A program made the position numbers and the translations under genes. Below are positions 12,685 to 25,700 of a DNA stretch of 64,000 nt, piece after piece. The notes beneath the pieces were generated by a model, which did no database searches, was not told the DNA's origin, and worked only from the letters and a program-made list of their open reading frames with translations. Within the stretch, counting starts at the first letter, position 1. Every line of letters starts with the position of its first letter. Origin of the DNA: Brassica napus (Eukaryota; Streptophyta; Magnoliopsida; Brassicales; Brassicaceae); contig NC_063448.1 of assembly GCF_020379485.1 (NCBI RefSeq), forward strand, positions 45,889,218 through 45,953,217, written 5' to 3'.

Positions 12685-14178
12685 TGATATCTTGCATATT
12701 TCCATTGTTTTATTCATTCACAGATGTGCATTTTGATCATATAGACTAGGATTTAGCCATGTTTAGGTTGCATTTTGCATACATGAGTATTTATCAGGTA
12801 TTGGAGTACCACATGGAGTTCTTGGAGACATTTGGGTGCATTTAGAGCTCAAAAGAGGTGATAAAGGTGATCATTGGATGAGCAGTGCATGGGAACGACC
12901 TCACCGGAGCGACACCGTGAAGTCACTGTGACACCCCTTCAGAGCGACTTGGCCAGAGCGACACCCCGATGTCGCTCGCGTTTTCATCGCTCGGAGGCAC
13001 GAGAGCGACCTTACCAGAGTGACGTGGAGAAGTCGCTCGCGTTTTCATCGCTCGGAGGCACGAGAGCGATTTTACCAGAGCGACGCGGAGAAGTCGCTCG
13101 CGTTTTCATCGCTCGGAGACACGAGAGCGACCCGGAGTAACATCTCGCAGCGACCCCTCCAAGTCGCTCCCGAAGCCTGGAGCGACCTCTCGGAGCGACT
13201 ACTGGAGGTCGCTGCACGCCTTTTGTTTGCTTGACTTCATGTTTACTCAAGGGCCTTTTGGTCATTTCATTATGCACGTTTTACTTTCTAAACCTAAGTT
13301 TAAGTATCTTTTGTAAGCCATTAGAGGCAGATTATCTTTTATCAAAAGAAAACCACCAAAACCTCTTGGAAAGTTCATCTCTTTGAATCAATTGATCATT
13401 TTGTTATTGCAATTCTGTTGTTTTCATATCTATTATTTGTATTTCTCTACATGATTAATCTGAAATCCAATATGGGTTTAAGAGGAATCATGAAGAGTAG
13501 TGAGTAATCCATTCTTGAATTCATGGGTTAGGGAGATTAAGGGTGATTAGGCTAGATCTAGGATTTTACAGTGTAGATCCTTCTTATTCATTGCTAGTAG
13601 AGTATTCATAATGCATCTTCTGAGTTGGCCTCTCAAAAGTTGATCTTTAGGCATTTCTCACCCACAAGGTGTTTGATGAAATGCCTGAGACAACTCTCCT
13701 AAGCTTTTAACATACTTTACCAAAGACATTTGTTGTTAAAGGTGTTAAGATAGCCAATAGACTTGTTAGTAATGATTGTTTTCATATTATTCAAGCAAAG
13801 ACATTTGATGTTTGAAATATGTTAGTAAATGAACATTCATCTAGACATAGAGTTTATTTAAGATTGTATCTAAGCTTAAGGTTGATAGTTTGATTGATCA
13901 TTTGTCATCCTTAGTTCGAAACTTGATCACCCAAGGTCTAATTCCTATACCCATGAGTTCTCTTTTATCATAACCAAAGAAAGTCACTTCTTTTATTGTT
14001 TTATTGTTCTGTTCTTGCATTCTATTATTAGTAGTAGTTTAAAACCATCCAAATTATCGGTTGCACTTAGATTAAGTACGTACTTGCATTCTCGGTGCTT
14101 TGAAATCCTTTAGAATTGGTTCGACAATCTTTTATACTACATCATTTGTCTTAGGAGCCTTGAAAACTCGTAACATCA
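12685..14178 (+). repeat. Athila 3' LTR
   Basis: This 1494-bp LTR has TGATATC...CATCA termini and is collinear with 981-2477. Substitutions cluster in the first 260 bp (about 15 by eye) and are sparse later (about 14 in the last 800). It carries the same AGCGAC array (about 12895-13215) as the 5' LTR. Confidence 0.92.
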
Positions 14179-15046
14179 TATAACTGGTTAATATTCAGCT
14201 TGAGTAGACAGAAAATCCTAATATTCTTTGGATCCGATTCTTGTTAGGAACTTACCATCAATTCCATTACACAGATATTCTATTAAGTATCTATAAGCAC
14301 AAATAAAGATAAAAAGATGAATGCAGCTTGAGCAAACGCTTTTCGTCGCTTTCTACTTTATCGTTTTGTCTGTGGCTTGTCTTCTACGCAACGAGGTTAC
14401 TGGTGTTGGTGTTTTCTCGTTCTTTGTTGTGTTGTCTGAAAGAGAAGCAGAAGTAGTAAGAGGATACATGGAGGAGGGAGAAGATTACTTTGAACAACTA
14501 TGTTTAGCATATAGTTTGAGATATTAAAAAAGTCTATGCAACAAGAATTCATTTATCGAAAAAATAGAAACTTTTATACCATATTTTTTCAAAAATTGTG
14601 AAAGTTTGACATGATTGAGATAGACTAAGATAATGTCTAAAACTCTTTTCTTGGTATGATCATTGATCTAAACAAAGAAGTCCTTAAATTAAAACAATGG
14701 AGAAAAATAGCTTTTGGACTATAACCATTGCATAGATCAATGGTGGAAACTAACTTGCTTTCCTCCATTAAAGCACCTCGACTTCGAGTATCCTCAAAGT
14801 TTATTTGGTCGGGTTGGGCAAAACCTAACAAAAAAGGACATAAAAAAGAAAGACATATCTGATCAACCCGACCCACTTTAACCTCTTTGTTGGCCGCGTA
14901 ACATGTTCGCACGCGGCCATCTCACAAAGAACATACATTAAACAAAACCCACAAGAACCAAGAAAGAAGAATTCTAGTTTGCAGACACAAGCCACATCTT
15001 CGCAACACATTAGCTTTATACACACGTCAAGTGATATATATAAAAA
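14179..15046. other. Spacer between Athila and DUF1685 gene
   Basis: No recognised gene. An open stretch at 14321-14527 (+) would encode 68 residues with a hydrophobic start and an acidic end (EREAEVVRGYMEEGEDYFEQ), but I cannot link it to a family. It may be a gene remnant left of the retrotransposon insertion. The last part contains TATATATAAA at 15033-15042, immediately before the DUF1685 ATG. Confidence 0.4.
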
Positions 15047-15701
15047 ATGGTGAGAATAAGAGAAAACCTTACATTGTCAGTCTCAACACCGGCGCTTCGT
15101 GAGGTCAGAACGGCAGCAACGACGCCTGTAGCCTCACAGAAGCCAAAACAACGGTTAACGAAACAACTATCTATGTGTGAGTCACCACGAGACATTGCTT
15201 GGGAAAGAAGAAAACGTCAGATGATAATGATTCAAGAGAAGAAGATGCTTCATAAAGGCGTTTCGGACCATCTTAGTGAACAGAAGAAACTAACCGATGA
15301 GGATTTAAACGAGCTTAAAGGATCCATTGAGCTAGGTTTCGGTTTCAATGAAGAAGCAGGACAAAAGCTATGTAGTACATTACCAGCTCTTGATCTTTAC
15401 TTTGCAGTGAATCGTCAGCTCTCACCTCTCCCTTCACCTAGCAGCAGCCGTAGAAGCAGTGCATGTGCATCAGCTTTCTCGATGAGTATACCTTGTAGCC
15501 CAAAGAAAACTGATTCAGATTCATTGAAGATCGTGTGTCCAGGTAAAAAAAGAAAGCTAAACATTATGATCAAAGTCATGAAACTGAGTGTTGTTTTTTT
15601 TTTTGTGGATGTTTTTGACAGGAGACAATCCTCAACAAGTGAAGCAGAGATTGAGACATTGGGCACAAGCAGTTGCATGTTCTGTAATGCAGTCATATTG
15701 A
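15047..15701 (+). CDS. DUF1685 family protein
   Basis: Two exons, 15047-15542 and 15622-15701, joined by a GT-AG intron, encode 191 residues. The conserved DUF1685 core LTDEDLNELKGSIELGFGF and LPALDLYFAVNRQLSP lies at about residues 86-127. A serine-rich stretch follows. The second exon supplies the typical C-terminus GDNPQQVKQRLRHWAQAVA, which confirms the splice. Reading through the intron instead gives an unrelated hydrophobic tail. The family is plant-specific and of unknown biochemical function. A TATA-like run sits within 15 bp of the chosen ATG, so transcription may start upstream by another route, or translation may start at a later Met such as the one before CESPRDIAWERRK (residue 44). 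Confidence 0.85.
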
Positions 15702-16039
15702 TAAGTGTATATGTGATTGTAAGCTCAATTATTCAGATTTTCTTTTAAGAGATAGGAAGTACAAGAATCCTTTATGGCTGTGTATATACTTTGAGTAAAG
15801 GGAACAAAAGATAATAAACAATAAAGCCTTTCTTGTTGATAAACTGTATACCGAAAGATATCCGTATGGCCTTGGCTTGGGTAATAATAATAAAATCGGG
15901 CTTATACATGATACCTTCTAATTCACTAACACACTAATATTGATGTCATTAAATTTTCGTACTATATGTTATGTACAAGAGAGGGAAAAAAAATAAAAAA
16001 AAATATATATATATATATACACATATATGATATATGTAT

Positions 16040-17460
16040 CATTTTCAAAAACAAAGCTCTTAAAGCTCAGGTTTGGTCTTTAAAAACTTCTCCAAAAATC
16101 AAAACTTTTCTTTGGAAAGTCCTTTCAGAAGCTCTTCCAGTTGCTGATAGGATCTAATCAAGGGGTATGAAAGTTGATTCAAGATGCCAAGCTTGCGGAC
16201 TAGAAGGCGAGTCTATTAATCACCTCCTCTTTACTTGTGATGTGGCTCGTCAAATTTGGGCACTTTCAAACTTCCCAAGGCCCTGTTCTGACTTCTCCTC
16301 GGAGTCTCTGTTTTCCAACTTTCATCAGGCCTGTTCGTTTTACGGTCGCTGACGCAGCATTCAGCGTCTCAAAATTTACATATCAAAATCGGAAAAAAAA
16401 ATGGTGGAGAACAAACGAGTTGCCGCTGCGATTACTTTTTACAAGGGCCGCCGGTGTTTCCGTGACACTGTATAAAACAATGACAGTTAAACGAGAGCTG
16501 CGTCTGATTTTAATGGTTGAAAGTACGACTGCCAGCTGTGTTCTCCACATACTTGGGAAAAAAGTCAGTTATAATTTTGGTCATATTTTCCAACTTTCAT
16601 CATCTACTTAGAACAAGTAAGTCTTCTTCCTTGCCTCCAGATATTGCTAGACGGTTTTCTTGGACACTATGGCATATTTGGAAAAGAAGAAGTTCTATGT
16701 TGTTTGAGGGTAAATGCTTTAATCCCCTGGAGACTGTTAAAAAAATTAAAGAAGAGGCCGACCTCTGGTTTATAGCTCAAAAAGTTGAAGCTGAAATAGA
16801 AAATTGTCATCCTTCAACTAATGAGCTTCCTCATCAAATCTGGATCCCTCCTCCATTTTCTTGGGTTAAATGCAATCTAGCATATTCTTGGGACAAGAAA
16901 GCTAAGATTGTTGGAGTTTCTTGGATACTAAGAAACCATGAAAGAAAGGTTCTACTTCATAGCCGCCATGCTTTTGCTCAGATTGATAGTCTTGATGATG
17001 CAAAGCTTCAATGCTTACTTTGGGCTATTGATAGTATGTCCAGTTTAAAGTTCTCTAATGTTATCTTTGGCACTGAAGCAAAAGATTTGATTAGAGCTGT
17101 TACAAGACCTAAAGCATGGCCATCTTTTGCATTTCAAGTTTCAGAGATAAATTTGGCGCTATCATCCATTCCATGTTGGAAGCTTCAATCTGAATTTCGT
17201 AAAACCAATCTTGGTGCATCGCTCATTGCTGAAAGTGCTTCGTATGGAGCCCGGTTACATTCTTATGTGGCTAGGGATTACCCTTTTTGGCTTAAGAACA
17301 CTTTAGTTAATGATCTTGTACCGATTTGATAAGTTGGTCTTAATCGTTGGTTTATCTTTTCTGTCTCCTCACCTGTTTGAGGCATTTTTTGGGTTTATGT
17401 TGTAACCATCCCTCTTAAACTTTGTCACCTTGTTTATAAACATCAGTGAAAAAAAAAAAA
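16040..17460 (+). mobile_element. 5'-truncated LINE (non-LTR retrotransposon) tail
   Basis: This is the 3' part of a LINE ending in a poly(A) run at 17448-17460. The first piece (about 16048-16320) encodes the reverse-transcriptase zinc-binding domain: VWSLKTSPKIKTFLWKVL then CQACGLEGESINHLLFTC, with one in-frame TAA at 16156-16158. After an insertion (16328-16602) the frame resumes and runs to 17329 as an RNase H-like (RVT_3) domain (WVKCNLAYSWDKKAKIVGVS, RPKAWPSFAFQVSEINLAL). The usual first Asp of the RNase H site (normally near NxDGAW) is not seen, so the enzyme is probably inactive. The reverse-transcriptase and endonuclease parts are absent. Confidence 0.85.
16328..16602. mobile_element. 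258-bp insertion with 17-bp target duplication inside the LINE
   Basis: TTTTCCAACTTTCATCA occurs at 16311-16327 and again at 16586-16602. Between them lie 258 bp unrelated to the LINE, starting GGCCTGTTCG and ending TTTTGGTCATA. Removing one repeat plus the insert restores the LINE frame exactly (…SLFSNFHHLL…). The long duplication suggests target-primed (SINE/LINE type) integration or a filler event. I see no clear terminal inverted repeats, poly(A) tail or tRNA-type promoter, so the class is unknown. Confidence 0.7.
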
Positions 17461-17738
17461 TTCAAGATTGAATGCTCTAATGTTGAAATTTTTGTGATAT
17501 TTAAAAATATAATTAATTAGTCTGCTAACATCAAGGGATAATGGCTACAATTTCTTTTAGGATATTAAGTTATGTCGCATTGACACGGCATGTTGTTTGT
17601 TTATCATAATCTCAGACAACATGAAGTTTTTATCTCGGCAAGCTTAAAAAAAAATCTTCAACTCTTCCTCAGTCGCTCATCTAGTAACGGTACATATCTT
17701 GCTAAGTGCTAACAGATGGATAAAGCTTAGAGATATTA

Positions 17739-20700
17739 ATGGCGGTTTCTGCAGGGGCTTTAGCTTTTGCCTCTCCCCTTTCTCCATCTCCCGCCTTATC
17801 CGTTCGCGCCGCCTTTAGTTCCACTCCGGTGACTGTTTCCGAGATTAAAGATGAACAAGGAAACAGCAGCAGCAGCAGCTCTTCCACCCAGAAATTCACC
17901 TACAGTCGAGCCTCCCCCGCCGTCCGATGGCCACACTTGAACCTCCGTGAGACGTATGATTCCACAACCTCAACACAATCTCTTCCTCCGGTTTCTCCGA
18001 TCGCCGATACGCCGGATTCCGACGAATTCATCGATTCGGTTACCTCCATCGAACACCAAAAGGCGAACGAAGAAGCCGCCGTGGCGACTCGACGAAGGAG
18101 AGTGAAGAAGATGAACAAGGTCGCGCTGATAAGAGCCAAAGATTGGAGGGAGAGAGTCAAACTCCTAACGGATAAGATCCTAACCCTTCAACCTAACCAA
18201 TTCGTGGCGGACATCCTCGACGCTCGCCTCGTTCAGATGACTCCCACCGATTACTGCTTCGTCGTGAAATCAGTCGGCGCGGTGAGCTGGCAGCGAGCTC
18301 TCGAGGTTTTCGAGTGGCTCAACCTCCGCCACTGGCACTCGCCCAACGCGCGCATGGTCGCAGCGATTCTCGGCGTTTTGGGGCGGTGGAATCAGGAGTC
18401 TCTCGCGATTGAGATTTTCGCTAGAGCTGAGCCGGCGGTTGGAGATACGGTTCAGGTCTACAACGCGATGATGGGCGTTTATTCGCGTAGCGGGAAGTTT
18501 ACGAAGGCGCAGGAGATGCTCGACGAAATGCGGAAGAGAGGGTGCGTTCCTGATTTGATTAGTTTCAATACTTTGATCAACGCTAGGGTTAAGTCCGGTG
18601 GCTTGACTCCGAATCTAGCCGTTGAGTTATTAGATATGGTGAGGAACTCGGGTCTTAGGCCTGATGCTATCACATACAACACTCTACTTAGCGCGTGTTC
18701 TAGAGATTCGAATTTGGAAGGGGCTGTGAAGGTTTTCGAGGACATGGAAGCGCATCGTTGCCAGCCTGACTTGTGGACTTACAATGCTATGATCTCTGTT
18801 TATGGAAGATGCGGGCTTGCTGCGAAAGCTGAGAGTCTCTTCGCGGAGCTGGAGCTTAAAGGCTACTTCCCTGACGCGGTTACTTATAATTCTTTGCTCT
18901 ATGCTTTTGCTAGAGAGAGGAATACGGAGAAGGTGAAGGAGGTTTACGAGGCGATGCAGAAAATGGGGTTTGGGAAAGACGAGATGACTTACAACACGAT
19001 TATTCACATGTATGGGAAGCAGGGCCAGCTTGATCTCGCGCTGAAGCTTTATAAGGACATGAAAGGGTTGTCTGGTAGAAGCCCTGATGCTATTACTTAC
19101 ACGGTTTTGATAGATTCGCTTGGAAAAGCAAACAGAACTGTGGAAGCCGCAGCTTTGATGTCTGAGATGCTTGATGTTGGGATCAAACCAACTCTGCAGA
19201 CTTACAGTGCTCTCATCTGCGGTTATGCCAAGGCTGGGAAGCGAGAGGAGGCTGAAGATACTTTCAGTTGCATGTTGCGCTCAGGGACTAGGCCTGATAA
19301 TTTGGCGTATTCTGTAATGTTGGATGTGTTACTAAGAGGCAACGAGACAAGAAAGGCGTGGGCTTTATATCGTGATATGATTTCTGATGGTCATACACCG
19401 ACTCACAGTCTTTATGAGTTGATGATACTTGGACTTTTGAAGGAAAACAGGGCAGAGGACATTCAGAAAACCATCAGAGATATGGAAGAACTGTGTGGCA
19501 TGAACCCACTAGAGATTTCATCTGTTCTTGTTAAGGGCGAATGCTTTGATCTTGCCGCTAGACAGTTGAAAGTAGCTATCACCAATGGCTATGAACTGCA
19601 AAACGACACGCTGTTATCTATCCTGGGTGCCTACAGTTCATCAGGCAGGCATTCAGAAGCATGTGAGTTACTTGAGTTTTTGAAAGAACACGCCAGTGGA
19701 TCTTGGCTGCTTATAAATGAAGCACTAATTGTTCTACACTGCAAGATTAACAATATAATTGCTGCGCTAGAAGAATACTTCACTGGCGCATGTGTTCATG
19801 GATGGAGTTTTGGCAGTTCCACCATGTATGAGTCCTTATTACACTGCTGTGTAGCGAATGAACATTACGCAGAAGCTTCTCAAGTTTTCTCTGACCTGAG
19901 ACTGTCTGGCTGCGAAGCTTCAGAAAGTGTTTGTAAAAGCATGGTTGGTGTGTATTGTAAGCTTGGATTTCCAGAGACAGCTCATCAAGTGGTTACTCAG
20001 GCTGAGACAAAAGGCTTCCACTTCGCTTGTTCGCCTACGTATACTGATATCATTGAGGCTTATGGAAAACTAAAGCTATGGCAAAAAGCAGAGAGTGTGG
20101 TTGGCAACTTAAGACAAAGTGGACGAACCCCTGATCTCAAGACATGGAACAGTTTGATGACGGCTTATGCTGAGTGTGGCTGTTACGAGCGGGCAAGGGC
20201 TATATTTAACACTATGATGAGGGATGGTCCGTCTCCAAGTGTTGAATCCATCAACACTCTGTTGCATGCTTTGTGTGTAGATGGAAGGCTTGAGGAGCTA
20301 TACGTTGTTGTTGAAGAGTTGCAAGATATGGGTTTCAAGATTAGCAAAAGCTCTATTCTTTTGATGCTTGACGCATTTGCTCGAGCTGGAAATATCTTTG
20401 AGGTAAAGAAGATATATAATAGCATGAAGGCTGCTGGTTACTTGCCAACAATTCGCCTTTATAGGATGATGATTGAGCTTTTGTGCAAAGGGAAACGAGT
20501 CAGAGATGCCGAAGTTATGGTTTCTGAAATGGAAGAAGCTGGCTTCAAGGTCGAGCTCGCGATATGGAATTCCATGCTGAAGATGTATACAGCTATCGAG
20601 GATTACAAGAAAACAGTTCGAGTGTACCATAGGATCAAAGAAACGGGGCTGGAACCAGATGAGACCACTTACAATACTCTCATTATAATGTATTGTAGAG

Positions 20701-22472
20701 ACAGACGGCCAGAAGAAGGGTATTTGCTTATGCAGCAAATGAGAAACATTGGTCTGGAACCAAAACTGGACACATACAAGAGCTTGATCTCAGCTTTCGG
20801 TAAGCAAAAATGCCTTGAACAAGCGGAACAGCTGTTTGAAGAGCTTCTTTCCAAAGGTTATAAACTAGACCGTTCATTTTACCACACGATGATGAAAATA
20901 TCCCGAGATTCTGGGAGCGACTCTAAGGCAGAGAGGCTGCTGCAAATGATGAAGAGTGCCGGAATAGAACCAACACTTGCTACAATGCATCTGCTGATGG
21001 TTTCGTATAGTTCTTCAGGAAAGCCCCAAGAAGCTGAAAAAGTTCTTAGTAACCTGAAAGAAACAGACGTGGAACTAACAACTCTGCCTTATAGTTCAGT
21101 CATTGATGCTTACCTTCGGAGCAAAGATTATAACAGTGGAATAGAAAGGCTATTGGAAATGAAGAGAGAGGGCCTGGAGCCAGACCACAGGATATGGACT
21201 TGCTTTATTAGGGCGGCGAGTTTCTCCAAGGAAAAAAGTGAATTCATGCTGCTTCTGAAAGCTCTTCAAGATATTGGTTTTGATCTTCCTATCAGGTATG
21301 CATTCCGAGTTTCCGTACATACCATTTTGAGTTCAATCTTGAAGTATATGATGCATTCCTTGAATAGTATATCTCCTAACTGAACCTAGAAATAATAATT
21401 ATCATCGTATGGTACTAATTCTCATTTAATGATTCCTACCAGGCTTCTAGTTGAAAGACCTGAGTTGCTAGTTTCTGAGGTGGATGAATGGTTTGAGAAA
21501 CTGAAACCCATAGAGGACAATGCTGCTCTCAATTTTGCCAATGCCCTTTTGAATCTTCTCTGGGCTTTCGAACTCCGAGCTACTGCATCATGGGTATTCC
21601 AGATAGCAATCAAAAGGGGTATCTTCAGTCGCGACGTTTTCAGGTCTGATCCTGTTTTGCTTATGTCTGTCTGTTTTGGAGAGCTAGGGCCTGTATTAGT
21701 GAACACTTGTTTAGTGCAAACGCTTAGGTGTTTAGCAGTCACATTAATGATTGGTTTTGATTTACAGGGTGGCGGACAAGGATTGGGGTGCTGATTTTAG
21801 AAGATTGTCAGCAGGTGCAGCGCTTGTTGCCCTAACTCTATGGCTTGACCACATGCAGGCAATTCTTCTATCTCTAATATCTGCATCTTCGCTTCATCTT
21901 TTGACGATCATTCTCATATTCACCAATGAACCTCTGTTACAATTCTTCTGCAATTTCAGGATGCATCACTTGAAGGGTACCCAGAATCTCCAAAGTCAGT
22001 AGTCTTAATCACAGGAACCGCAGAGTACAACGGTATCTCCCTGGACAAAACGTTAAAGGCATGTCTTTGGGAGATGGGCTCTCCATTTCTTCCTTGCAAG
22101 ACGAGAACAGGACTTCTAGTAGCGAAAGCTCACTCTCTCAGAATGTGGTTGAAGGACTCACCCTTCTGCTTCGACTTGGAACTGAAAGACTCAGTTTCTT
22201 TACCGGAAACAAGCTCGATGGAGCTGATCGACGGGTGTTTTATAAGACGCGGCCTTGTTCCTGCATTTAACCACATCAAAGAGAGACTTGGTGGGTTTGT
22301 ATCACCAAAGAAGTTTTCTAGACTAGCTCTGCTACCGGATGAGATGAGAGAACGAGTGATTAAGACAGATATAGAAGGACATAGACAGAAGCTAGAGAAG
22401 ATGAGAAAGAAGAATAAAGGAAATGAAATTGTAAACGTTAACACTCGAAGGAAGTTCATTAGAAGTAAGTAA
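17739..22472 (+). CDS. EMB1270: Chloroplast P-class pentatricopeptide repeat protein, EMB1270-like
   Basis: Four exons (17739-21295, 21443-21643, 21768-21858, 21960-22472) encode 1453 residues. An N-terminal Ser/Ala-rich stretch looks like a chloroplast transit peptide. From about residue 230 a long array of 35-residue PPR motifs follows (VYNAMMGVYSRSGKFTKAQE, PDAITYNTLLSACSRDSNLE), reaching about residue 1180. The C-terminal part (MWLKDSPFCFDLELKDS, RRGLVPAFNHIKERLGGF) matches AT3G18110/EMB1270 as I remember it, as do length and genomic position. PPR proteins of this class bind organelle RNA sequence-specifically; EMB1270 is needed for embryo development and is reported to act in chloroplast intron splicing. 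The third intron begins with GC (CAG/GCAATT). The gene looks intact. Confidence 0.92.
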
Positions 22473-22779
22473 TGAGATTATACTCGGTTATACATACACA
22501 ACACGAGTGATATGTACAAAGTGTTTTCATCTGTATGTTTTATTTATTTACTACAATGATTAGTAATTTAAAGAGTTACATGACGTCGAATAGTTTATTA
22601 CCGCTAAATATGTTGTAACTTGTAATTTTAGTTAGAAAATGTGTTAATTATGTTCTTGATTACTCTTTGTAACAGTCAAGTTCAAGCAATTTCTTCGATG
22701 TTAAATCACGAAACAATTGTTTTTCTATAATTAGACGTATTTATTATACAGACAAAATTTTCAAGAGCAACAAAGAAAA
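22473..22779. other. Convergent intergenic spacer between EMB1270-like and MYB4R1-like genes
   Basis: This AT-rich spacer of 307 bp between two 3' ends must hold both polyadenylation regions. No gene or repeat is apparent. Confidence 0.6.
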
Positions 22780-25700
22780 CTAGTTTGGTGCATCTTGGTT
22801 CTCGACAGGAACTACTGCAGACACTTTCCTTCGAGGCGTAAGCTTCTTGACACCAACTTTGACTTGAGAGCAGTCGGTAGTCACTGTGCTGTTGTTGGAT
22901 GTTTCTGCAACACTTTTGCGTCTTCGGCTTTGTTTCTTCTCCTTTACATTGTCTTGATTCTCTTTACACCATTCCAAAGACCTAACCTCTCCTCCATTGT
23001 CTAGATTCTCGATATTTTCACAGACAGTCTCATTTTCTTGTCTACATACATCTCCTGAGCATCTCTCTAATCTTTTTCTCCTTCTCTTTGGCCGCCACTC
23101 TTTAGCAGCAGAAGATACTTCACTCTCGCATTCTGCATCTGCTTTCCTCGGTCTGAATCAACAAAAAAGGCAAATTAAGATTCATAAAACCAGTGTGAGA
23201 GTATTAGTATGTCTGACGAATATTCAAATAACTTACCTTGCTTTGCGTTTCTTCTTCACGGCTACGATTTCGGGTTCTGGCTCAAGAGGTATCTCAGGTA
23301 GTGCAAGAAACTTGCATTCGAGAAGAGCAGGACGTTGTGACTCCCGATCAACAAAGTTACCTACAATAGCTTCTTTGCGTAACCTTGTAGCTTCTTGTAA
23401 AAGAGGGACTTGGTGTGGATATAGCTGCATCCACCTCCTCCGGCATTGATTATCAGTACGACGAGGCACATGTGAAGCGATTTTGGACCAATTACCAATC
23501 TCATGTTCTGCCATTGCTTCTCTCAACTTTGCATCTTCTTCCTTGCTCCACTTCCCATGATTTACATTGGGATCTAAACAATTCGCCCATTTCTCTCGAC
23601 ACTGAGTAGAGGTTCGTCCAGGAACAAAGCGAGCAATTTTATGCCAGTTTTGAGCTCCAAAGAGTGTCACAGCTACTTTCAAGCGTTTTTCTTCCTCTGA
23701 GCTAAATTTCCCTACCCTCGTTCTGGTAGGATGGAGCGTCTTTTTCCATCTGAAAGTATAGAGAAGGAGAGAATAAGATCAACCATTCAACTAAGTATCT
23801 GAACTGAGACAGCAAAAATGACAGGACGATAACATCTAACACATTCTCAATCCTACTTCATGATTATCATTAATGACTGCATATTGACGTAATCCCACAT
23901 CGACTAAACATGGACCTGATGTGTGGTTTATAAACCCCATAGACTATTTTACCAAAAAAAATTAGCTCTTGTGACAATTTGATTTTGGACTACACTAAAT
24001 TAATATCATCAGAGAAAACTGCCAGCAAACTGTTGAATCTCTAAATTTATCTAATTCATAAAGAAATGGGTAAACGTAAAAGATAGTAACTGACCTATTA
24101 GAGCACTGAGTTCCAGCTCGTCCTTCTAATGCATTAGCAACAGTCTGCCAGTCTTTTTCCCCATACAACTCCACTGCGGCGCGGAGTTGGTCATCTTCCT
24201 CTGCAGTCCATTCTTTTCTTAATATGTCTGCATTCAAGCTTCTCTGATATCGAGCCAGACATTGAAACGGGGTCCTATTTGTCCCTAGTGACGCAGCAAT
24301 GTCAAGCCAGTCTGTAAACCCCTTTTCTTGGATAATCAGGCGCAGGTTATTTTCTTCCTCCGCAGTCCACGGACCGTGGTTGATTAATGGATCTTCCGAG
24401 CTCATCCACCTACAACACAAAATTAGGAAATTCTATCACATTCTCAAATGAAGAGAATATAAGTACATCGAATGTGCATCTATAGATGATTGAAAGCTGA
24501 TTTATCCTACTTAAACTAGATGAGGAACTTACCGAGCTTCACATTCTGAAGCAGAACGGTCCTTGAAGTACATTGAGGCCAACTGATCCCAATTAACTTT
24601 CGGAAGAAACTGCCGAATCATCTCTGGTGTGATCTCAAGATTTTTGATCGATTCATTAATGGCGTCTATATCATCTGTAGAACCTTCCAAGTCACTGTTA
24701 AGAAATTACTGTCAGCCAATTCGTTCGGAAATTTATGAAAGATGAAACTTGTAATTATTTCTGCATCTGAATAGATCGTCAGTAGCAAAGTTTAACGGTA
24801 CTACTATGCACCAGAATATGATAGCATTTTAAAAGAGGAATATGATAGTACCTGGAACGTTCTATAGCTTCATTAAGCAGTGTTTCCTGAAGTTGTTGTT
24901 TTAGACCTTTTGCAAGATTTTCATTCTCCTCAGTAGACCAACTTCTGCGATTCACTGAAACTGGATAGTTCTTTACTGCCATCCTATAATTTTCAACACA
25001 GCTATTTTCCGGTGGACCAAACGTCAAAGGAGATATCTTTTTATCATTATCCTGCAAGAAAACAAACAGAGATTAAGAAAAGTTACATTGTCCATCAGGT
25101 CAAACAACAACAGCAAAAGCAGTATGTTTCTAAGGACTATTGACATCCAGAGGCAGGAATGATCAAAATGCTTTACCTCTGAGCTATCACGAGGTCCACA
25201 TTTTGGAGTAGAGATTAACTGGAGACGAGGATCTTTCCCCTGAGAAAGTGCCTGTTTAGTTATTCTCTTGCAAGAGGCTTGAAAGTCTACTACTATCTTA
25301 ACGTTCTTCTGGTGCTTCTCGTTCTGCTCGATCTTGGCTTCAATTTCAGTCAGCTTCTTTCTAAGAAACTTCTGATACGCCCTGTTCCTCCGGATTGCCT
25401 CAACAAAGGCTTGCGCAGCTTCAGGGAAGCTTGAAGATTGGTCAAGAGGTGCAGTGGCATTGTTCTCATGTAAATCAACAGAATCACCCGCTTGTGTTCC
25501 TTCTGAATCAGGCAATGTGAAAACTTTTCCCCCCTGATCTGGAAAGCTTTCACAAGTATTAACAAAGGCTTGCGCAGCTTCAGGGAAGCTTGAAGATTGG
25601 TCAAGAGGTGCAGTGGCATTGTTCTCATGTAAATCAACAGAATCACCCGCTTGTGTTCCTTCTGAATCAGGCAATGTGAAAACTTTTCCCCCCTGATCTG

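Noticed and set aside
14637..14912. 91-residue minus-strand frame before the DUF1685 gene
   Set aside because: No recognisable domain, no splice support and no upstream promoter; treated as chance.
15543..15748. Read-through of the DUF1685 first exon into a hydrophobic tail (233-residue version)
   Set aside because: The GT-AG intron 15543-15621 restores the family's conserved C-terminus, so the read-through is intronic.
16640..17329. Stand-alone RNase H-like gene
   Set aside because: It is preceded by a LINE zinc-binding domain and followed by poly(A), so it is the tail of a LINE.
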